Below, one piece after another: positions 26,134 through 35,396 of a stretch of DNA of 64,000 nt. The stretch comes from Nitrospira sp. Lineage in GTDB: Bacteria; Nitrospirota; Nitrospiria; Nitrospirales; Nitrospiraceae. The translations under genes and the position numbers were made by a program. Each line of letters starts with the position of its first letter. Position 1 is the stretch's first letter. Under the pieces are notes generated by a model. That model had not been told where the DNA came from. It saw nothing but the letters and a program-made list of their open reading frames with translations, and did not search any database. Location: NCBI GenBank assembly GCA_015709715.1, contig CP054184.1:3333001-3397000 (forward strand), written 5' to 3'.

Positions 26134-27255
26134 TTACGGCTCGACGGTCACGTCCACATAGGCCGGGACGCTGTCCGCGCCTTTCTTGTCCGTGACGCGC
26201 AGTTTGAAGCGGAAGGTCCGTTTCTCCGACACATAGGGGGCGGTGAAGGAGGGTTCGGGCATGTTGACGTCGAGCATCGCCACTTTGCTGCCTCGCACCT
26301 GGCTCCAGGCGTAGAATAGGGCCTCGCCTTCCGGATCGCGGCTCTGCAACCCGTTCAATCGGACTTTCGTTCCGGCCTTCACGGTCTTGGCCGTACCGGC
26401 GTCCGCAATCGGAATCTCATTGGGCTCGGGGTTCACCTCCACGCGAATGTCGAGCGTCGCCTGTTTCCCGCGATTGGTCACGGTCAAGGTGGTTTTGCCG
26501 TTGCCGGTGATCTGGAGCAGGCCCTCGGGCAGTACCTTCAGCACCTGCTCGTCGCCGGATTGATAGATGGTGCCGGTACTGGGGGAGGAGAGGGGCCGTG
26601 CGATGCCGTCGGCGAATTCCCCGACTACCGGCAGTTCGAAGACCTTGCCTAGCGAGTCGACGTGGCCATAGGCTGAGGATTGCCCGGCGCGTCCGAGTTG
26701 TAAGGGTTTCTCGGTTTCGAAATCGATCGACAACAACTCCGCCTTGGGTTGGACTGTGACGAAGACTTCGTCGAACATGGTCTTGCGGCCCAACCGCCCT
26801 TGTGAGATGTCGGCGACGGCCAGAAGCCGCATCCGTCCAATCGATTCTGCCGGGATCGGTAATGTGCCGCCATAGGGCGGCTGGTGATCCACCGTTGAGG
26901 TCAGTGCGGGTAATGCCACGACCGGCGCCCCTGTGATGCTGTCCTTCTGCCAATACTTCTCGGTCGCCATCCCGCCCTGCGACGATTTGGTTGTGCGTTC
27001 CTCTCTCTGCTCCACGAGCGCGTCCATCTGGTCCTGGTACCAGTAATACCGGACCTCGACCAGCCCGGCTTCCTGACCAGCCTCGATTTCCGCCGACACC
27101 GACTGCCCGGAGGCCAATGTCGATCCGTCGGCGGGCGAGACGATGCGAAACGCGTGGGCTTCTCCGGCCGTCAGGCCGACGAGCAACCCGCCCATCCACA
27201 AGGAGAGCGCCGCGCCGATCCAAATTCGGGAGGGGGTGGGTGTGGAGGTCTGCAT
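26134..27255 (-). CDS. Secreted protein with PKD/immunoglobulin-like domains
   Basis: 373 residues. A signal peptide (hydrophobic about 12-33, ending GEAHAF) precedes an Ig-like part (FRIVSPADGSTLASGQSVSAEI). A central region follows, with LQITGNGKTTLTVTNRGKQATLDI. The C-terminal domain, about 285-373, is PKD-like: PIADAGTAKTVKAGTKVRLNG, then SRDPEGEALFYAWSQ and RFKLRVTDKKGADS. Such proteins bind partners or surfaces in the periplasm or outside the cell. It starts 2 bases after the end of the KimA-like transporter gene, so the two are co-transcribed. The functional link is not obvious. Confidence 0.8.
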   Translation of the reverse strand: MQTSTPTPSRIWIGAALSLWMGGLLVGLTAGEAHAFRIVSPADGSTLASGQSVSAEIEAGQEAGLVEVRYYWYQDQMDALVEQREERTTKSSQGGMATEKYWQKDSITGAPVVALPALTSTVDHQPPYGGTLPIPAESIGRMRLLAVADISQGRLGRKTMFDEVFVTVQPKAELLSIDFETEKPLQLGRAGQSSAYGHVDSLGKVFELPVVGEFADGIARPLSSPSTGTIYQSGDEQVLKVLPEGLLQITGNGKTTLTVTNRGKQATLDIRVEVNPEPNEIPIADAGTAKTVKAGTKVRLNGLQSRDPEGEALFYAWSQVRGSKVAMLDVNMPEPSFTAPYVSEKRTFRFKLRVTDKKGADSVPAYVDVTVEP

Positions 27256-27257
27256 GG

Positions 27258-29072
27258 TTACCTCGTCAAATGGAAGGGGACGTCGGTGAGAATGACGCGG
27301 TCCTTGAACAGGAGGGCGCCCTTCAGCATCAGCGCCCGTTGATTGTGAAGGATGTTCTGCCACCAGCGGGCCGGGAGGATTTCGGGAATCACGACGGTGA
27401 CCCAACATTCCTGATCCTTCTGCAACAGTTCTTCGATGTGTTCCAGCAGCGAGCTGAGGACGGAGCGGTAGGGCGAAGGCAGGACGGTAATGGGGACGCC
27501 GCAGCCCCATTGGGCCCACTGGATTTCGGTTCGCGCCGTTTCTTCCGGGTCGACGTCGACGAGCACGGCCCGGATGTCGCCGGAACGGCTGCGCGCATAA
27601 TCCACCGCCCGGATCACCGCGCGATTCACCCCGCTGATGGGCAGCACGACGATGTTGCGCCGCGGCAGGGGGGGACGGTGCCCCCGCGCGAGCGCCACCT
27701 GTTCGGCCACGGCTTTGTAATGGGAACGGATCGCGCGAAACATCATGATGAGCAACGGAATCAGAACGATGACGATCCATGCGCCATGCGTGAACTTGGT
27801 GCTGGCGATGATTACGGTGGCGATGGCGGTCGTGACGGCGCCGATCCCGTTGACCAGAAGCTTTTTCTCCCAATGGGGGCCCTTCTTGACGAGCCAGCGT
27901 TTCACCATCCCGGCTTGCGAGATGGTGAAGGAGAGAAACACGCCGACCGCATAGAGGGGGATCAGCGCGTGGGTGTCCCCCTTGAAGAGAATGATCAGCA
28001 GGCAAGAGAAGACGCCCAGAATGATCACGCCGTTCGAGAAGACGAGGCGGTCTCCCATCATCGACATTTGGTGCGGCATGTAGCGGTCGCGCGCCAAGAT
28101 CGAGGCCAGGCGGGGAAAGCCGTTGAAGCTGCTGTTGGCGGCCAAGATCAAAATGAGCATCGTGGAGGCCTGCACCAGGTAGTACACCGCCCCGGTGCCG
28201 AACGTGGCCCTGGCGATTTGCGAGACGACGGTCTCGTCCGGTTTCGGCACGATCCCGTAATAGTAGGCCAGGCTGCTGATACCGATGAAGAGGGTGCCGA
28301 GGATCGCCGCCATGCCGATCATGGTGAGCGCGGCGTTTTTGGGTTCGGGTTTCTTGAAGGCGGAGACGCCGTTGGAAATGACCTCGACTCCCGTGAGGGC
28401 CGTACAACCGGACGAGAAGGCGCGCAACAGGAGGAAGAGGGTGAGGGGTTCCGCGGCGGCCAGGCTCGGCGGTGGTTCGGTGCGCGTGGCGTATCCGAGC
28501 AGAATCTGGAGGATGCCGACACCCAGCATGGCGGTGATGGCGGCGATGAAGACATAGGTCGGCACGGCGAAGAATTGCCCGGATTCTCGGACTCCGCGCA
28601 GGTTGACGATCAGCACGAGCAGGATGGCGGCCAGGCAGAGTGCTTCCCGATGGGGGAGAAGCGACGGCACGGCAGACGTAATCGCCGCCATCCCTGCCGC
28701 CACGCTGACCGCGACGGTTAAGACATAGTCGATCATGAGCGCGGCGGCGGCTACCAAGCCGGGCCATTCGCCCAGGTTCGATTTTCCGACAATGTAGGCT
28801 CCGCCGCCCTCCGGATACTCAAAGATAATCTGGCGGTACGACATGGTGAGAATGGCCAACAGTCCGATGATCGACAGGCTGAGCGGAATCGAGTAGCCCA
28901 CCATGGCCGTCCCGGCGAGGATCAACACCAGGAGGATTTCCTCCGTCGCGTAAGCCACGGAAGAAAGGGCGTCCGAAGAAAAGACGGCGAGGGCAAGGCG
29001 CTTGGACAGGCGTTCATGCGCGGCTTGCTTCGTCTTGAGAGGCAGGCCAACGAGCCAGCGTTTCAAGATCAT
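27258..29072 (-). CDS. KimA-like potassium transporter (APC/KUP superfamily)
   Basis: 604 residues from ATG 29072; a TTG at 29108 in the same frame adds a non-family N-terminus. The beginning MILKRWLVGLPLKTKQAAHERL and SSDALSSVAYATEEIL closely follow KimA (formerly YdaO) of Bacillus, as do SYRQIIFEYPEGGGAYIV, FLLLRAFSSGCTALTGVE and KPDETVVSQIA. About twelve membrane helices are followed by a C-terminal cytoplasmic domain (about 450-604) of the type that forms a dimer in KimA. KimA imports K+ driven by protons and is inhibited by c-di-AMP in Bacillus. I looked for a c-di-AMP riboswitch upstream and saw none. It could instead carry amino acids. Confidence 0.82.
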   Translation of the reverse strand: MILKRWLVGLPLKTKQAAHERLSKRLALAVFSSDALSSVAYATEEILLVLILAGTAMVGYSIPLSLSIIGLLAILTMSYRQIIFEYPEGGGAYIVGKSNLGEWPGLVAAAALMIDYVLTVAVSVAAGMAAITSAVPSLLPHREALCLAAILLVLIVNLRGVRESGQFFAVPTYVFIAAITAMLGVGILQILLGYATRTEPPPSLAAAEPLTLFLLLRAFSSGCTALTGVEVISNGVSAFKKPEPKNAALTMIGMAAILGTLFIGISSLAYYYGIVPKPDETVVSQIARATFGTGAVYYLVQASTMLILILAANSSFNGFPRLASILARDRYMPHQMSMMGDRLVFSNGVIILGVFSCLLIILFKGDTHALIPLYAVGVFLSFTISQAGMVKRWLVKKGPHWEKKLLVNGIGAVTTAIATVIIASTKFTHGAWIVIVLIPLLIMMFRAIRSHYKAVAEQVALARGHRPPLPRRNIVVLPISGVNRAVIRAVDYARSRSGDIRAVLVDVDPEETARTEIQWAQWGCGVPITVLPSPYRSVLSSLLEHIEELLQKDQECWVTVVIPEILPARWWQNILHNQRALMLKGALLFKDRVILTDVPFHLTR

Positions 29073-29242
29073 GGGTCGATTATGCCCTAAGTGGCAGAAC
29101 AGAGACAATGGAGCGGCGGCCGTCGCGCACTCGGCTGGGGCTGAACCGCTGCGAATCGGACGTCTCGCGTGGCCGATGGATTATTCTGAGACGCTGATCA
29201 TGAACGATGCATGAAGATCCGATGAAAGGGTGTCCAAAGGGG

Positions 29243-29271
29243 TTGACAGAGACCCTGGACTTCAGTACTCT
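29243..29271 (+). promoter_or_regulatory. Candidate sigma-70 promoter of the multicopper oxidase
   Basis: TTGACA (29243-29248) is a perfect -35 box, and TACTCT at 29266-29271 lies exactly 17 bases later as a weak -10 box. This would give a 5' untranslated leader of about 155 bases. Confidence 0.5.
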
Positions 29272-29298
29272 TCCGCCCGAGTTTTTTCAAGGCCGTAG

Positions 29299-29320
29299 CC
29301 TACGTACGCCATGACGTAGG
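29299..29320 (+). promoter_or_regulatory. Inverted repeat in the leader of the multicopper oxidase
   Basis: CCTACGT (29299-29305) and ACGTAGG (29314-29320) form a perfect 7-bp inverted repeat with an 8-base spacer, downstream of the candidate promoter. It could be an operator or an RNA hairpin. Confidence 0.4.
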
Positions 29321-29433
29321 AGCATCGTCCGAACATGTTCCACCTGTGCTGAGGTTTTCTATGTCCTGCCTGTAACAGGCTCACAACAGTTTTCATCCGT
29401 TCCTTTCTCAACTCTATCCAAGGAGGCCGGTCC

Positions 29434-32400
29434 ATGGATTGTCATTGGTTGACACGTGTCACATCACGCGCGCTCAGCGTCATTGCTGGCGGTGCGTTGG
29501 TGTGCCTGCCGCTGGCCGCATCGGCTGAATCTCAGCCGCATGCGGCCCATGCAGCGCCGCAACAGACGGCGATGTCCCATCAACTCCCGTCGTGGGCGGA
29601 ACAGCTGAAGGGGCAGACGATCATCGAGGATGCGATGGGCGGCAAGCCCGAGCGGTCCGCGATGGTCGAACAGCAGCATCAGCGCATCATGGAGCACCTG
29701 AGCCATGACCCGCAGGTGCAACAAGTCAACACGGGTATGTTCAATACCCAGACCATGATGCACCAGTATGGCGCGGGCGGTCAGGACATGCTCCTGATGT
29801 CCGATCCGCGCATCGAGCCCGTGTCGCTGAACGGGGTGGGGAAGTGCCCCGCCACGGCGCCGGTGAAGCAGTACAACGTGTCGGCGATCAACGTCGAGAT
29901 CACCCTGAATCAGTGGCTCGACTTCTATCCCGGCTACATGTACACGCTGGACGAGAATCTCGACCAGGTGCGCGCGGAAGAGACCAAGAACCGGGACGCC
30001 CGTGAGAAGGAAGGCTTTGACCCGGGCGCGGTGATTCCCGGCGTGCAGGCCCAGTGGATCCAGCCGCTGACGATCCGCGGCAACCAGGGCGACTGCGTCA
30101 AGATCAAGCTGACCAACAAGTTAGAAGGCGGCGAGGACGTCAGCCTCCACATCCACGGTTCCAGCATGGTGGTGAGTGCGACCGGCGCGTCGGCCACCAC
30201 GACCAATCCCGACAGCATTGTGGCCAAGGACAAGAGCGGCGAATTCGAGTGGTACATCCACCCGAGCACGCAGGAAGGGGTGCGGCAGTTCCATACCTTC
30301 GCCAACGACCGCGAACTCACGGTGATGGGGCTCTTCGGGTCCTTCGTGGTCGAACCGCGCGGCTCTGAATATCTGGAGCCGTTGGGAACGGGCGATGCGA
30401 CCCCGGCCACGAGCGGCTGGCAGGTGATCATCAAGAACGGCACCGGTCCGGACTTCCGCGAATTCGTGCTGTACTATCACGAAGTCGGCGACGAAGCCTT
30501 CCGCCCGGTGAACAAGAAGGGCGACTTCCTGCCGCAGCGCGATCCATTGACGGACGCCTATCGTCCGGGTGGCCGTGCGATCAACTATCGCAGCGAGCCG
30601 TTCGGCATCAACAACATGCACGTGCAGCACGAATACTTCGGCTTCGAGGACGAGTCGATGGGGTACAGCTCGTACACCTTCGGTGACCCGTCCCCGACGA
30701 TTCCGCGCTCCTACATGGGCGACCCGGCGAAGTTCCGCCTGGTCCATGGCGGATCCGAAGTGTTTCACAGCCACCATCCGCATGGCGGCACCATCCGCTG
30801 GCCGCGCAGCCCACGTGCCATCGACGACATGAATCTGTGGACGACCAGCGCCAACGGGCCGGTGAAGTACCCGGTCATTCGCGCCAAGACGGACCGTGTG
30901 GACGTGGAAGTGATCGGGCCGTCGGAAGCGTTGGACCTCGAGACGGAGTGCGGTTCCGGTCTCTGTCAGCAGCTGGCCGGTGACTTCCTCTTCCATTGCC
31001 ACGTGGCGCACCATTACGTGGCGGGCATGTGGGGCTACTGGCGCGTGTACAACACCCTGCAGCAGGGTGATCTGCGGAACGATGTGATGCCGGATCTGCG
31101 CGAGTTGCCGGACCGGAAGGGGCGCATCAAGGCTCCGATCACGTCGGACAAGTTGGTCGGCCAGACCGTCGATTGGTTCGGCAAGTCCTTCAAGATCGTC
31201 GAGAAGGGCAAGAGCGATTGGAAGTCCAATCCTGCCACCATCACCATCAAGGATTGGGTGGAGATGCAGTTGCCCACCATGGGCAAGCCGGGCCACAAGA
31301 ACGACGAAAAGGGTCAGATCATTTCGTACGATGCCACCGTGTTGGATTGGGCTTGGGAAGGCACCCGCGCCATGAGCGAGCCCGAGAGCACGATCGACAA
31401 CCCGAAGTACAAGTCCACCCACCCGGGCAAGCGGCATCCGATCACGTTCGAGCCGTTGACCGGAAAGGTGGCGTGGCCGCACTTGACGCCGCACTTCGGC
31501 AAGCGCGTGATGTTTGCGCCGAACCATGTCGGCGCGCCCTGGTTGGAAATGATCCGCCGGGATGCGAACGGCGAGGAGAGCGTGGATCAGGCGTTGCCCG
31601 GTGAAAACGGCAACTGGAGTCTCTGTCCGGCCAATGCCGGACGGAAAAACTACAATGTCCACTTCATCAAGCTCCCGATCACGATCGCCAAGAAGACGGG
31701 CAAGGAGCCGCCGGTGGTCGATCCGAACGGATTGATCTTCGTGCTCCATGAAGAGGAAGCGGAGATTCGCAAGAACGATGACTTGAAGTACCCGCTGGTC
31801 GTCCGCGGCAACATCTACGATTGCGTGGATTGGACGTTGACGAGCGAGTGGGATGACGACGACTACACCAACTTCCAGTCGTCGAAGATCAACACGCACT
31901 GGCACTTCCTGCAGTTCGACAACCAGGCGTCGGACGGCGTGATCACCGGCTTCTCCTATGAACAGTCGGTGCGTCCGTTCACGATGCTGGAGAAGAAGAA
32001 TCCGAAGGGGTTGCCGGTTCCGATGAACACCGTGTTCACCGCCGCCGCCAAGAAGGGCGCGACGACGATTACGGTGAAGAATGCCAAGCAGTTCCATGTC
32101 GGCACGCTGCTCCTCGTGGGCGCCGACAACGTGAAGGGCAATGAAATTTCCCGCATCAAGGCCATCAACGGGAACACGATCACGTTGGCCAAGGGCCTGA
32201 AGCACGATCACCCGGTCAACGACATCGTGACCGTCGAGTTCGTGCGGCAGCGGTTCTGGGTCGATGCGGACGTGGGCACCGTGTTCTGGCATGACCATGC
32301 GTTCGGTGCGACCACCTGGCCGCACGGTGGATTCGGGACCTTCATCGCCGAGCCGGTCGGGTCGACCTATCATGACCCGAAGACCGGGAAGTTGGTGTGG

Positions 32401-34299
32401 AGCGGACCGATCGCGGACATTCATACCAGTGAGCCGGTGGGCCATGGCGTGAACAACAGCTTCCGTGAGTTGATGGTGCAGGTGCATGACACCGTGCCCC
32501 ATACCGTCAACATCGTGACGGCGGGCAATCCTCCCGGGCAGCCGATCGAAGTGGCGCTCGAGGCAGGTAAGACCGTGTCCTTTGCCATGCCGGAGAAGAT
32601 CTACATGACGCCGATGCCGTTCCTGAACGGTGGTACCCACACCACGGGCAGCGGCTTGAACTTCAGGGCGGCGCCGATCGCTCAACGGTTGGCGACCAAT
32701 CCTGACGTGTCACAGGTCTTCAACAGCCAGATCCATGGCGACCCGTATACGCCGACGCTGCGTGCCTATGTCGGCGACACGATGGTGTTCCGTCTCTTGC
32801 ACACGCTCATGAACGAGTCGATGGTCTGGACGCTGTCCGGCCACACGTTCTGGACCGAGCGGTATGCCCCGGATGCCAATCGGAAGAACTCGATCCATAT
32901 CGGCATTGCGGAGCGTTATGACCTTGTGGTGCCCGAAGCGGGTGGCAGCCGGCACCTGGCCGGTGACTACATCCACTTCAACGGCCGGTCCTCGAAGTTT
33001 TCCGAGGGCGGCTGGGGCATCATCCGCGTGTACGACAAGGAGCAAGCAGATCTGAAGAAGCTGCCCGCGGGCTTCTCCAACAAGGGTGAAATGCCGAAGG
33101 CCTTGCCGGTGTGTCCTGGTGATGCTCCGGTGAAGCACTTCAACGTCGTCGCCATGGACTTCCCTGGTATGAAGTTCAACGCGAAGGCGCCGGATGAAAT
33201 CGAAGTGGACTTTGAGCGCAAGATTCTCACGAACAATCCCGAGGCCAAGATCTATGCCTTGGAGGAGGACACAGCGAAGGTGGCGAGCGGCGCACAGCCG
33301 ATGCCGTTGACGTTGCGTGTGAATGCCGGTGACTGCGTCAAGGTGCACTTGAAGAACAAGATGAAGGACAGCAAGGCGTCCTTCTCCGCGATCGGCCTGG
33401 CCTTCGATCCGAAGGATTCCATGGGCGCGAACGTGGGGAACAATCCCGGCGACCAGACCGTGGCGCCGGGCGGTGAGCGCGACTACACCTACTACGCGGA
33501 TCCCTTCAACGGCGAAACCACGTCGCTGGTGTGGGATTGGGGCAATGTCATGACCAATCCGCGGAACGGGTTGTTCGGCGCCATCGTGGTCGGTCCGAAG
33601 GGATCGAAGTACCGCGATCCGAAGACCGGAGCCGACCTGTCCACGAAGAATGCATGGGCGGCGGACGTGATCATCGACCGGTCCATTCCGGGCAATGAAA
33701 CGCGCGCCAACTACCGTGACGTGGCGTTGTTCTTCCAAGACGAAGACAACATCATCGGCACGAGCTTCATGCCGTACGTGCAGAACGTGGCGGGTCTGAC
33801 CGGCGTCAACTATCGGTCGGAGCCGTACAAGTACCGTGAAGAGCAGGGTTGCTCGCTCGGCAAGGTGTTCCAGCCTTGCAAGGCGGACAAGCCTGAGGAT
33901 CCTGCAACCCCGATTATCGAGGCGCATGCAGGCGATCCGGTGCGCATTCACGTACTGGGTGTGAGCAACGAGCAGAACGGCATGTTCAGCGTCGAGAAGC
34001 ACGAGTGGCCGATCGAGCCGTTCATGCGCGGCGCGGACCAGATCAGCGTGGTGGAGTACTCTGGTTCCGAGGTGTTGGATGCGTTCATCCCGTCCGCGGG
34101 TGGCATCTACCGTCTCCCGGGTGACTATGTGTACAGCAACCAGCGGTTGCCGTACTCGCAGTCCGGTCAGTGGGGCTATGTCCGTGTGTTGCCGTCCGGT
34201 GATACGCGGTTGCTGCCCTTGGCCGGTACCGGTGCCGGAACCAAGAGTGCTGCGGTCGAGCAGCCGACGGTGCAAGCGATTCCTGTCGCTGCGCAGTAA
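29434..34299 (+). CDS. Giant multidomain multicopper oxidase (1621 aa)
   Basis: Starts after AGGAGG, with a signal peptide (about 12-32, ending ASAES), so it is periplasmic. Copper motifs: LHIHG (His 239, 241), FHTF (His 287), FHSHHPHGG (445-450) and HCHVAHHYVAGM, giving type-1 Cys 522, His 527 and Met 532 between trinuclear His 521 and 523. A second set follows with THWHF (822, 824), WHDHAFG (953, 955) and WPHGGFG. The C-terminal third has cupredoxin-like sequence (about 1220-1600) without an obvious copper set. Six or more cupredoxin domains are likely, the size class of MnxG-type oxidases. The usual reaction is one-electron substrate oxidation with O2 reduction to water. The substrate (Mn, Fe, Cu(I) or organic) is unknown. 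It is monocistronic, closed by a terminator. Confidence 0.88.
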   Translation: MDCHWLTRVTSRALSVIAGGALVCLPLAASAESQPHAAHAAPQQTAMSHQLPSWAEQLKGQTIIEDAMGGKPERSAMVEQQHQRIMEHLSHDPQVQQVNTGMFNTQTMMHQYGAGGQDMLLMSDPRIEPVSLNGVGKCPATAPVKQYNVSAINVEITLNQWLDFYPGYMYTLDENLDQVRAEETKNRDAREKEGFDPGAVIPGVQAQWIQPLTIRGNQGDCVKIKLTNKLEGGEDVSLHIHGSSMVVSATGASATTTNPDSIVAKDKSGEFEWYIHPSTQEGVRQFHTFANDRELTVMGLFGSFVVEPRGSEYLEPLGTGDATPATSGWQVIIKNGTGPDFREFVLYYHEVGDEAFRPVNKKGDFLPQRDPLTDAYRPGGRAINYRSEPFGINNMHVQHEYFGFEDESMGYSSYTFGDPSPTIPRSYMGDPAKFRLVHGGSEVFHSHHPHGGTIRWPRSPRAIDDMNLWTTSANGPVKYPVIRAKTDRVDVEVIGPSEALDLETECGSGLCQQLAGDFLFHCHVAHHYVAGMWGYWRVYNTLQQGDLRNDVMPDLRELPDRKGRIKAPITSDKLVGQTVDWFGKSFKIVEKGKSDWKSNPATITIKDWVEMQLPTMGKPGHKNDEKGQIISYDATVLDWAWEGTRAMSEPESTIDNPKYKSTHPGKRHPITFEPLTGKVAWPHLTPHFGKRVMFAPNHVGAPWLEMIRRDANGEESVDQALPGENGNWSLCPANAGRKNYNVHFIKLPITIAKKTGKEPPVVDPNGLIFVLHEEEAEIRKNDDLKYPLVVRGNIYDCVDWTLTSEWDDDDYTNFQSSKINTHWHFLQFDNQASDGVITGFSYEQSVRPFTMLEKKNPKGLPVPMNTVFTAAAKKGATTITVKNAKQFHVGTLLLVGADNVKGNEISRIKAINGNTITLAKGLKHDHPVNDIVTVEFVRQRFWVDADVGTVFWHDHAFGATTWPHGGFGTFIAEPVGSTYHDPKTGKLVWSGPIADIHTSEPVGHGVNNSFRELMVQVHDTVPHTVNIVTAGNPPGQPIEVALEAGKTVSFAMPEKIYMTPMPFLNGGTHTTGSGLNFRAAPIAQRLATNPDVSQVFNSQIHGDPYTPTLRAYVGDTMVFRLLHTLMNESMVWTLSGHTFWTERYAPDANRKNSIHIGIAERYDLVVPEAGGSRHLAGDYIHFNGRSSKFSEGGWGIIRVYDKEQADLKKLPAGFSNKGEMPKALPVCPGDAPVKHFNVVAMDFPGMKFNAKAPDEIEVDFERKILTNNPEAKIYALEEDTAKVASGAQPMPLTLRVNAGDCVKVHLKNKMKDSKASFSAIGLAFDPKDSMGANVGNNPGDQTVAPGGERDYTYYADPFNGETTSLVWDWGNVMTNPRNGLFGAIVVGPKGSKYRDPKTGADLSTKNAWAADVIIDRSIPGNETRANYRDVALFFQDEDNIIGTSFMPYVQNVAGLTGVNYRSEPYKYREEQGCSLGKVFQPCKADKPEDPATPIIEAHAGDPVRIHVLGVSNEQNGMFSVEKHEWPIEPFMRGADQISVVEYSGSEVLDAFIPSAGGIYRLPGDYVYSNQRLPYSQSGQWGYVRVLPSGDTRLLPLAGTGAGTKSAAVEQPTVQAIPVAAQ

Positions 34300-34331
34300 G
34301 CCGACGACCACTCTCGATCGGTGAGAGTGAA

Positions 34332-34361
34332 GGGGGGAGCCTTTTCAGGCTCCCCCCTTTT
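34332..34361 (+). terminator. Rho-independent terminator of the multicopper oxidase gene
   Basis: GGGGGGAGCCT (34332-34342) and AGGCTCCCCCC (34347-34357) form a perfect 11-bp stem with loop TTTC, followed by four T. Confidence 0.92.
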
Positions 34362-34460
34362 GTTATGCGCAGGGGATTGTGTATGATCAAAACAATGCAT
34401 TTCGGGCGCAGTTGCCCATCAGGTCGTAATTGATCACCTGCACATTATCGGAGGAATGAC

Positions 34461-35369
34461 ATGCGATTGGCCGGCCTTGTCATGTTCTGCACACTTACCG
34501 TCTGGGGGACTGCATCGTGGGCTTATGAGGAAATCACGGTTTCAGACGGCGGAACGATCACCGGAATCGTCACGATGACGGGAGGGAAGCCCACCCCGAA
34601 AGGATATAACCTGATTACCTACCCCGACCCGGTGTATTGCGGTCGCATTTCGACGGGGACGGGTTGGCGGATTCTCGACGAATTTTCGCTCAATTCCCGC
34701 AGCGGGCTGAAGGATGCCGTTGTGGTCCTGACCGACGCCAAGAAGGGAAAACCGTTCAAGTTCGAACCTCTGACCATCGAAGCCCGTGATTGCCGGTTTC
34801 TGCCCTTCGTGACCGTGGTGAAGGACGGGTCCGAGGTGGTGGTCATGAACATGGACCCCGTCATGCACGACATCCAGGCCTACGAGACGTCGCAGTTGGG
34901 GCCCCGCGTCCTGTTCAACACTCCGTTGCCCATGAATCCGCACCATAAGCGCCTGGTCAATGCGGAGAGTCATGAGCACCTGGCGGGAGAACCGGTCAAG
35001 GAATTGATTCGCATGACCAAGGGACGGCGGATGTTCGTGATGCAATGCGGTTTCCACGCCTATATGGAAAGTTGGGGCTTTGCTGTCGACAACCCGTACT
35101 ACGCCCTGACCGGAGAAGATGGCAGCTTTACCCTGACCGATGTGCCGCCTGGTGAATACACCCTCATGGCCTGGCATCCGGGGGTCGGGACCATGTTGCA
35201 GAAGAAAATCACGGTCACTGAAAAGGGCACGACTGCTGTGGACTTCGGCTTCACCGCCCCGCTTGGTCGCCGCAGCGTCCACGAGATTGCAGAGAATCCC
35301 CACTATGGGCCGGAGTCGCTGGGAAAGGTGGTGGACATCCGCCCGACATTACAACTGCAGGTGCCCTGA
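34461..35369 (+). CDS. Periplasmic cupredoxin-like protein with carboxypeptidase-regulatory-type domain (paralogue 1)
   Basis: 302 residues with a signal peptide (1-21, ending SWAYE). MDPVMHDIQAYET places His 136, and MQCGFHAYMESW places Cys 196, His 199 and Met 202: this His...CxxHxxM arrangement is that of a type-1 copper site. Before and after are beta-rich parts: GGTITGIVTMTGG (about 28-40), and a late NPYYALTGEDGSFTLTD segment with PPGEYTLMAWHPG, a carboxypeptidase-regulatory-like fold. A further conserved Cys is in DPVYCGRIS. It is the first of three related genes and probably carries electrons or copper in the periplasm. The ribosome site GGAGG is 6 bases before the ATG. Confidence 0.78.
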   Translation: MRLAGLVMFCTLTVWGTASWAYEEITVSDGGTITGIVTMTGGKPTPKGYNLITYPDPVYCGRISTGTGWRILDEFSLNSRSGLKDAVVVLTDAKKGKPFKFEPLTIEARDCRFLPFVTVVKDGSEVVVMNMDPVMHDIQAYETSQLGPRVLFNTPLPMNPHHKRLVNAESHEHLAGEPVKELIRMTKGRRMFVMQCGFHAYMESWGFAVDNPYYALTGEDGSFTLTDVPPGEYTLMAWHPGVGTMLQKKITVTEKGTTAVDFGFTAPLGRRSVHEIAENPHYGPESLGKVVDIRPTLQLQVP

Positions 35370-35396
35370 GCCCTGCTCGAACGGAAAGAGAGGAGC

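Larger units (their letters stand above)
29073..29433. other. Intergenic region between the KimA-like and multicopper oxidase genes
   Basis: 361 bases without a credible gene. It carries a promoter candidate for the oxidase (29243-29271), an inverted repeat (29299-29320) and a strong AGGAGG ribosome site before 29434. Nothing recognisable is seen in the part nearest the KimA-like gene. Confidence 0.6.

Noticed and set aside
26991-28721. 576-codon plus-strand frame opposite the KimA-like transporter
   Set aside because: Low-complexity charged residues; the minus strand encodes an unmistakable membrane transporter.
29073-29250. c-di-AMP (ydaO-type) riboswitch before the KimA-like gene
   Set aside because: Expected because kimA has one in Bacillus, but I could not find its conserved blocks in the upstream minus strand.
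30121-32685. 854-codon open frame antisense to the multicopper oxidase
   Set aside because: It mirrors the GC-rich codon pattern of the real gene, is His/Arg-rich without domain sense, and the plus strand has clear copper motifs.
32710-34311. 533-codon open frame antisense to the end of the multicopper oxidase
   Set aside because: Same reason: a shadow of a highly biased plus-strand gene, without ribosome site or motifs.
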